DNA of 64,000 bases from Deinandra increscens subsp. villosa (taxonomy: Eukaryota; Streptophyta; Magnoliopsida; Asterales; Asteraceae): assembly GCA_039602395.1 (NCBI GenBank), contig JBCNJP010000010.1, positions 97,209,462 to 97,273,461 on the forward strand, read 5' to 3'. Under the pieces are notes generated by a model. The model did not search any database and had not been told where the DNA came from. It saw nothing but the letters and a program-made list of their open reading frames with translations. Positions 56,740-64,000 of this stretch are shown one piece after another; within the stretch, counting starts at the first letter, position 1, and the number at the start of each line of letters is the position of its first letter. A program made the position numbers and the translations under genes.

Positions 56740-59149
56740 TATAACAACCACGTCCGACCCGTTTCATATTTTTGCACGTTTTTTATTTTCGATTAAATAA
56801 TTATCAAGAAATTTTAATTTTCACTAAATTATATTCTCAAATAATATTTTGATGATTTAAAATCGTTTTCCTAAATTGAATATTCAATTGCTTAATTTTT
56901 ATAATAATTGATTTGTTAAAAATGAAAATGAAACAAATCGTGATCTTTAAGCGTTTTTCGGTTCACAAAGTGTCATAACCGGAAGACCCTCGAATCTCAA
57001 AAATCATATTTTATGGTTCTATAATGTTCTTATACATGTTTTAAGGTTGTGGTTAAAATTTGGTGCAATTTTGAGTTGAAACGGATAGCGAACAAACAAA
57101 GGAAATAAAAAATAATAATAATAAAAAAACGCCGGCCGATGGGATCGAACCAGCAACCAACGGATTGTAAGTGGAGTGCCTTAACCATTGTGGCAGCGCG
57201 AATTTGTGTTATGTATCCAGTTCAAGCTTACATAACATGTCTGGTCTGCGACCTGATCGCGGCCTACACTCGTTTAGGACTCATTTTGGGCTAGAAAGCA
57301 CGATTTTGATCCGTTTAAGGTCCCGTTTTCTCCTGTATTTCGATCCTAAAAACCCTAAGAGTGTTTTCCAAGTTTCTCTTGCTTCCAATTCTTTTTCATA
57401 ATCTCAAATTTATGAATTAAATATTTTCCAAGATTGACCCATTGCCAACAATTCACCAAAAACCCTAAATTGCTCCCTAATACACATCCTCTCTATAAAT
57501 GGATCATGTATATGCACTTTTGGTCCCATCCTCGACCTTCTCAAGCTCTCAATTTTGGATTAGAGGCTCTCGTTCTCGATTTTAAAAGTCAACTCTTCAA
57601 AGTTTGACCATCCAATTTCTTGACCTTTTTTCGGTTTTCTCAAGTAAGTTTCTTCACGAAAAACGTCTATTTGACTATTTCCTTCAGAACCCTACTCTTC
57701 GTTTCTGTAAATTGTTGATTAATCAAAAAGTCAACTCTACGCATAGACTTTCAATTGGGGAAATTCATTAAGTCCTAATTTTAATTGATGAATATGTTTT
57801 GCAACGAATCTAAACTATTTAATGGACCTGTTATAATGTTTTAACAATGTCAAACTCGAGTTTTATAAATATTGTTTAGCAGCTTCGATAAAAACCCATT
57901 AAATCGGGACTTTTTACGAATAAATCTTAGATTGGATGATTGTGTTGTATTTAATCATGTAAATCAGTTCTGGACTTTTATCATATGATAGTTATATGAC
58001 CAACTCCATAAATTTAGCCACATATGCAATTATGCAAAGTTTTGGGCTATTTTTGTAATTATTAAAACTTTAGGGTAGAAAGTGTAATTTTACTAAAGTT
58101 ATATTAAATTTTCTGTTTTGAACCCGCTGTTTAAGAAACTTCTATTTGAACCCTTTAATTAAAGATTTTCCATATTTAACTCTAATTTATTGAAATTACA
58201 ATAAAGACCCTAAACTTTCGTTGATGTTTTCAAATAATGACAAATTCCAGAATAGGTTAATGTAAAAGTGTTAGCATAATTATAATAAATGCTTTGACAC
58301 TTAAACAATAATAACAATCCCCAATTAATCCAATACTCTACAACTCTAGTCATTGTGTCTTCTTTTGTTCATTTAGTTTTCAGTTTTTATATGATCACCA
58401 GTGTCTGTCATATCTCATTCTCGGTGTCATCCTCATCTCTCGAACGCTATTCGCGAGGTGAGTATTCAGAGCCCCCATTTTTGTTTTATGTTTTGGGGTG
58501 TAACATGTACACTTATCGAACTTTCATACTATATATTTTTCATTTAACTCAAATGCAATTCGTGTTCGTTATTGTGTGTTTTGCTTATATGTGAACTGTA
58601 CGTCATATTGCATGTTGTTCTTTCATTATATTTCATGATCATTCGTGTAACATTAACTGTAAAAAGCCTGGGTTCCAATAATAGATCTATATGGGTGACG
58701 TCCCACTTGACTTGACCGGTTTGGTGTCGGGTGATTGGTAACCTAAACGTCAGGATTGGTTTATGCACCACTCTAGTACTTGCTTTATTTCATTACATGT
58801 TCTTTCATACTTGTACATTTCCACGTAATGTTAGATCGCATGATTTTTCACTTATGTATGTATCAAAACCTATGTTTACTCACCAACTACTTATACATGT
58901 TGCAGGAAGCATTATTTGATGTGAAGAACTTGATGTGGACACGTGGGATTCCTTTGGACTTAGTTGTGACCTCAATAAAGAATTATCATTTTGTTGTAAT
59001 TTATTTATTGGATTACTTGTTGTATGTATTATTTATTTTATAAATGAAATGGGCTTGATTAAGACATATCGCAACTTTAATATTAATGTTGTGAGTATCT
59101 GGACAATCCTCGCGCCACGACATATTCCGCCACCGGTTGGGGTGTGACA
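56740..59149 (+). repeat. 3' LTR (2410 bp)
   Basis: Partner of 50478-52928. Confidence 0.82.
57131..57200 (-). tRNA. tRNA-like sequence inside the right LTR (not a functional tRNA)
   Basis: The better preserved copy. Minus strand: A-box-like TGCCACAATGG, then GTTAAGGCACTCC, and a perfect box B GGTTCGATCCC with a plausible T-arm (GCTGG/CCATC). About 70 bases in total. An origin from a tRNA or tRNA-derived SINE is possible. Confidence 0.45.
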
Positions 59150-61328
59150 GATAATGCTTTTAAATCTAAAATCATTTCTCATAGAAAAATATTTAATTAA
59201 AAGCTTTTGGAACCAATTGGGTTACTCGAAACGAAAAGAAAGTATTTATGGTTTTTACGCGATTTCGGTATGCAATTCGTCGTTTAGTGGGAAATCTCGT
59301 ATTCAGGTCTAATTCTTAAATTATTGTAATTTATGTGTCTCATGTTCCTAAATATCATCTCGAGTCATTCCGTTCAAAGTTGAATCTCGAAACGTTTGTG
59401 ATTAATAAAAAAGTGATACATACGTTAGTTTGCATGAAAACGTGTTATGTAATTTAGTTGTTTGTTCATAATTTAATAAATGGCATCTCTATATACAGTT
59501 TTATTGGCTTGAATGTGGTTGATATGATGGGGCAGGAAAAATGGTGAAAAACATAGAAAACCATAGTTGAAAACGACGAAATACGAAGAAGCTGGAGGGA
59601 AAATAGTAAAACCGACCAAGGGTGGCTACAACGGGCGGTTCGCGGACCATGAACTTGCCCAGTGAGCCCCTTGATGGTCTGCTAATTTTCTAATTTTTAT
59701 GACGGGAAAAAACGCTAAATTTTGGGGATTTAAGCAACTTAACCTCATTAAACCCCCATTTCTCCACCCTAAAAACATTTACAACCATTTTTATGCCAGA
59801 ATCATCATCTACCATCATTCCGTGAATCTTTTTTAGTCATTTCATGTGGATCCAAGCTCAAAATCATCACCATAATCATCCTTTACGTTGGTATGTTCTT
59901 GGTTCTTGATTAACTTGAGTTTTATGCATCAAGTTTTATTTTTATATTAGTTTAGGGGCTGATCTATGCTGAGCATGTAATGATATGTCTAGATCTAGGT
60001 TATATGATGTTAAAGTTTTGATTTTTATAAAGAATATGTTGCATGGTGATGATAAGTGATGGATCTTGCTTGTGGTGTGAAAAAGATGTGATCTTGATGC
60101 ATGATTCATGATAAAGGTGTCTTATTTATGCTAGATCTAAGGTTTTGAAGGTTAAAGTTGCATGCTTGATGTTGCACGATCATAAAAGGACAAGTTTTGG
60201 AATATATACATGCATGAATATAAATAAGGTAATGGCTTGATAATAGTATGTATAGGAAGGCCATAAATCAATCTAGATCTTGCATGTATTGATGTAAAAC
60301 ATGAGTTTTTGATGAAGATAATGCGATAAAATTGTAAACTTGATTAGATCCTTGCATGTAGTATAGTAAAAGCTAGGTTTTGATATACAAATTAAATATG
60401 TGTGTATATTATTGTGAATATCTTGTATGATCTATGTTATGCATAATGTGGTGTGTGATGTGATACATGATTTGGGTGTTAGTACAAGATAATCGTGATC
60501 AATGTTTGGATTTAGGTTGTTGTATGAAAAATATATATTTTAGGTTTCCATTCAATGAAATAAATATATATGTGATAGTTATTCATGAAAATAATTATTG
60601 ACCATCGCATGATCGCTTGTTAAGTTATGTGCAACTCAAATGCCTATCGGATGATAAAATGGTAATTGTTGCATAAAGTTTGATCGTTACGCATAAATTA
60701 TGTTTGTACACGTGTGAATAATAATTATGCGTGTAAATTTTGATTATGTAACTTTAGTATTTGCTGCATGATTGTATGTTATGTGGTGCATATGAATCAT
60801 GATTGAGGCGTACGTTTATCACAAAATAAAATCACCAATGTGTCGTCGAGTCAACTTGGTCAATCGTTTCATTTTGTTATTTGAATTCATTCGTACTATT
60901 CGTTCGTAAAGGTATTCTTCGGGTGTTAACCATCTCGTCTTCATGGTTTCGTGTTTCATTCATATCTCTATTACCAAGTGAGTATTCATAGCCCCTTTTG
61001 TTTTATCGTTTTGGGGTGCAACATGTACGGTTATTCTAATCACAAAATCCGTTATTCATTATTCTAAAACTACATGCGAATTATGTGATTGTTATGTGTG
61101 TTCCGGTGTGTTATACTTGTGTGGACTATTGATGTGGATGGAATCGTTACTCATTGTTCTTTACTCATTGATTTGTATTCGTTGATCCTTAGGCGTAACT
61201 CATTAACACACCGAGGCGGGGTTACAATAACAAATCAATTGGCGTGGCAGCGCAGCTAGTCTGCCTAGTAAATGGTGTCAGATGATTGAAAGCCTAATTG
61301 CCAAGGGTTTGATTACGCGCCTCGTTCC
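59150..61328 (+). mobile_element. Related Ty3-type LTR relic
   Basis: Shares blocks with the previous LTR family (GTGAGTATTCATAGCCCC, TTTTGGGGTG) and with 28.7-28.8 kb (GATCCTTAGGCGTAACTC). It stops where the GC-rich reverse transcriptase sequence begins. Confidence 0.6.
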
Positions 61329-61329
61329 A

Positions 61330-63745
61330 TCATGGCTTCCCTATCTACTTGGGGGAGAGAGGAGGGTATTGACCAGCTGTTTGATAACATCCTTGAAACC
61401 CCCGTTTGTGGGCCAGGGGGGCCTCCTAATACCGCTTTTGACAAGTCGGCTGCCGAGGGGTCCAACATAAAACGCTGCATCCGGAAAATTGCGGACGGTC
61501 ACTTTACTGTCGCCGTTAAAGTTCTCTCTTCGTCTGGGGTTGCGCCTTTTGGACCTGCCACCACTCGGGTTTTGGAGGAGAAGCATCCTGTGTTACCACC
61601 CCCCTCCTTGCCGTCTGAGCCCTATACCGAGCCCCCACTTGTGGCTACCACCGAAGTGGTTTTGGCGTGCATTAAATCGTTTCCCAAGGGGACTTCGTGC
61701 GGGAGGGACGGGTTGCGGGCCCAACACCTTCTGGACAGCCTCTGTGGGGAAGGGTCTGCCATTGCTAACGACCTCCTCGGGGCTATTACCTCGGTAGTCA
61801 ATTTGTGGTTAGGGGGGAGGTGTCCCCTCGGCCTAGCCGAGTTTGTGGCGTCGGCCCCTCTCACACCTCTGCTAAAACCTGATAACGGGATCCGACCCAT
61901 CGCTGTCGGTACCATCTGGCGGCGGCTGGTTTCTAAAATTGCTATGAAAGGGGTCGGGAAGGATATGGCTAAATATCTCGGGGACTTTCAGTTTGAGGTT
62001 GGGGTGCCTGGGGGAGCTGAGGCTATCTTGCATGCGGTTAACCGGTTGGTCGCGGAGAAACATGACGACAACTCGCTGGCTATGCTTACGGTTGACTTCT
62101 CCAACGCGTTTAACGTGGTGGATAGATCGGCCTTACTTCGTGAAGTGCGTTTAAGGTGCCCGTCTATATCTCCATGGGTCGACTTTCTCTATGGTCAGTC
62201 TGCGCGGCTATACTTAGGGGGAGATCATATTTGGGCCACTACTGGGGTGCAACAGGGGGACCCTTTGGGCCCTCTCCTGTTTGCCCTTGTTCTTCACACC
62301 CTTGCGCACCAGATTCGGGACAAATGCCGTCTCCTCCTTCAAGCGTGGTACCTTGACGATGGCACTCTCATTGGGGATTCTGAGGAAGTGGCCAAAGCTT
62401 TGCAGATTATTTCGGAGACTGGACCCTCCCTGGGCTTGCAACTCAATATCAAGAAGACGGAGCTGTTCTGGCCGTCCTGCGATGGGAGGAAGAATCGGCC
62501 GGGCCTCTTCCCCTCGGGCATCAGTAGGCCGTCCCTAGGGGTTAAGCTCCTTGGAGGGGCAGTCAGTAGGGATGGTGGGTTCATTGAGGGGTTGGCGTCC
62601 AAGAGGGCTTCTAACGCTGCCGCTCTAATGCACCTCCTTCCCAAGATTCGGGACCCGCAATGCGAACTCCTCCTGCTTCGCTCTTGCATGGGTGTTGCCA
62701 AGCTCCTTTTCGGCCGGCGGACCTGTCCCCCCGCCCACATGCAAGGGGCGGCCTCCTGCTTTGATCAGACCCTGCGCGAGACAGTTGAAAACATTGTGGT
62801 CTGTGGAGGGGCTTTCTTCGGGGATCTTCAGTGGCGGCTCGTTTCCCTGCCTATCCGGCACGGAGGGCTCGGGATTTCTTCAGCTTTAGAGGCCTCGTCT
62901 TATGCGTTTGTAGCGTCCAGGGCCCAATCTTGGGAGCTGCAGGACCATATCTTGCGGGAGAGCGGGGTCTGTGGCATGGACTCGGATTATACTTTCGCTC
63001 TGGTTGCCCTGCGTGACATCGTACCGGGTTTTGATCTTAGCGGTTTCTCTGACAAGGACACCGCCCCCCAAAACCCCAACTTGTTTTGGCGAATGCCCTT
63101 TTCAGCAAAATCGTGTTGGATATGGAGACCCGGTTTAATATGAATGCCAGGCAAAAAGCGGTGTGGAGCTGTCTTCGTCAACCACATGCCCAAGATTTCC
63201 TCCATGCCCTCTCCATTGACGGGCTCGGGCAACGCATGTCATCGGTCGAATACCGATCTATCCTCAAGTACCGGCTTATGATACCCCTCTTTCCCGCGGA
63301 CGAGAAGTGCCCTGTTTGTCGCAAGGCGTGTTTGGACTCGTTTGGGGAGCACGCGGTTCACTGTAAAGATCTCCCGGGGTTCAAGTACCGTCATGACTGG
63401 GTCCGGGATGTGCTATTTGACATTTTCAGAAAGGCAGGGATTTTAGGCAAGAAGGAAGCCCCCGTCAACTTCTTAACTGACCCAAAAGAGGGGCGTTCGA
63501 CCCTTAGACCGGCGGACATCCTGGTGTTTGGGTGGTCAAGGGGGAAGCACGCTTGCATCGATCTGACTGGGGTCTCTCCCCTTGCGGGCTTTGGCTCTGG
63601 AAATTTCATGGCGGGGCAGGCTGCTGCTAAGGCGGCTGCGGGTAAGGTGGACAAGCACGAGAAGGCATGTCTCGAGAATCAGCATGTGTTTGTCCCCTTT
63701 GCTTTTGACACGTTCGGGCACCTCGCGTCAGAGGCTGCGGACACG
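61330..63745 (+). pseudogene. Non-LTR-type reverse transcriptase with zinc-finger and endonuclease-like C-terminus
   Basis: ATG 61332 opens a 603-residue frame with a full reverse transcriptase palm: KPDNGIRPIAVG, the Asp of LTVDFSNAFN (about D255), TGVQQGDPLGPLLFALV and the catalytic YLDD (about residues 340-343). A frameshift near 63085 moves the coding to another frame, open without stops to 63745. That part holds CPVCRKACLDSFGEHAVHC (Cys/His finger) and RPADILVFGWSRGKHACIDL, which resembles the PD-(D/E)XK endonuclease of some site-specific non-LTR elements. The sequence is visibly GC-richer than everything around it. The 5' end abuts an LTR relic, as in a truncated insertion; the 3' end is lost in the gap. 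The exact clade is uncertain. Confidence 0.75.
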
Positions 63746-64000
63746 NNNNNNNNNNNNNNNNNNNNNNNNNNNNNNNNNNNNNNNNNNNNNNNNNNNNNNN
63801 NNNNNNNNNNNNNNNNNNNNNNNNNNNNNNNNNNNNNNNNNNNNNNNNNNNNNNNNNNNNNNNNNNNNNNNNNNNNNNNNNNNNNNNNNNNNNNNNNNNN
63901 NNNNNNNNNNNNNNNNNNNNNNNNNNNNNNNNNNNNNNNNNNNNNNNNNNNNNNNNNNNNNNNNNNNNNNNNNNNNNNNNNNNNNNNNNNNNNNNNNNNN
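63746..64000. other. Assembly gap (N)
   Basis: A run of N to the end of the window; the reverse transcriptase continues into it. Confidence 0.99.

Larger units (their letters stand above)
50478..59149 (+). mobile_element. Decayed Ty3-type LTR element with 2.4-kb LTRs
   Basis: LTRs 50478-52928 (2451 bp) and 56740-59149 (2410 bp) run from TGTAACAACCACG (TATAACAACC in the right copy) to GGGGTGTGACA. A primer binding site TTGGTATCAGAGCC (52931-52944) follows, and AGGGGAGAC precedes the right LTR. The 3.8-kb interior has no intact ORF. At about 54150-54270 a decayed gypsy protease-like stretch (VLVIQGDKSVSGLKL) is readable. Flanks (CAAAT left, GATAA right) do not match, so no TSD remains. Confidence 0.8.

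Noticed and set aside
61341..62740. Several + and - strand frames overlapping the reverse transcriptase
   Set aside because: GC-rich coding DNA keeps other frames open by chance; none has a domain, and the reverse transcriptase motifs fix the real frame.

Overview
The window is nuclear DNA from a flowering plant, probably an asterid and most likely Asteraceae. The reasons are the GT-AG introns, the plant MATE transporter, plant-type Ty1/copia and Ty3/gypsy LTR elements primed by initiator-Met tRNA, and many MITEs. The family assignment is inference. Almost everything is transposon. The only gene that looks intact is a MATE (DETOXIFICATION-type) transporter on the + strand, 36144-40949, with eight exons and 480 residues.

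Layout. (1) 538-9014 (-): a three-exon gene with a 'putative gypsy type transposon' (Transposase_28-like) domain and a coiled-coil C-terminus. It is split by a recent 5.9-kb non-autonomous LTR element at 1783-7681 (530-bp LTRs identical by eye, TSD TATTA) and also carries one frameshift. (2) 9470-28671: a three-deep nest. A decayed gag-only copia relic holds a Ty3/gypsy chromovirus-like element (11255-27541, - strand, TSD ATGAG). That element holds a gag-only LTR element (14283-20951, + strand). (3) 28672-32440: a Ty3-type LTR and leader relic containing a 2.4-kb solo LTR (TSD GTGAT). (4) 32441-36140: MITEs and a Mutator-like element with a 9-bp TSD. (5) 36144-40949: the MATE gene, whose 2.7-kb first intron holds two MITEs, one of them interrupted by a short LTR (TRIM-like) element. 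(6) 40950-49061: intergenic DNA with several MITEs. (7) 49062-50358 (-): a gag-only copia relic. (8) 50478-59149: an LTR element with 2.4-kb LTRs and a decayed interior, followed to about 61328 by a related LTR relic. (9) 61330-63745: a GC-rich reverse transcriptase with a zinc-finger and endonuclease-like C-terminus, cut off by an assembly gap (N) from 63746.

The most interesting signal is an array of RNA-like hairpins in the 3' part of two non-autonomous, gag-bearing LTR elements. In the element at 14283-20951, five hairpins (three distinct) share fixed internal sequence, while both the outer and the inner stems change sequence and stay complementary. The element at 1783-7681 carries three hairpins of the same plan at the equivalent position. 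I do not know a named motif that matches. It may be a conserved structured RNA that helps these elements to be mobilised.

Both elements, and two further relics in the window, keep gag and the 3' end but have lost pol. Two of them still show a stub of the copia protease motif just after gag, so the same kind of internal deletion seems to have happened repeatedly.
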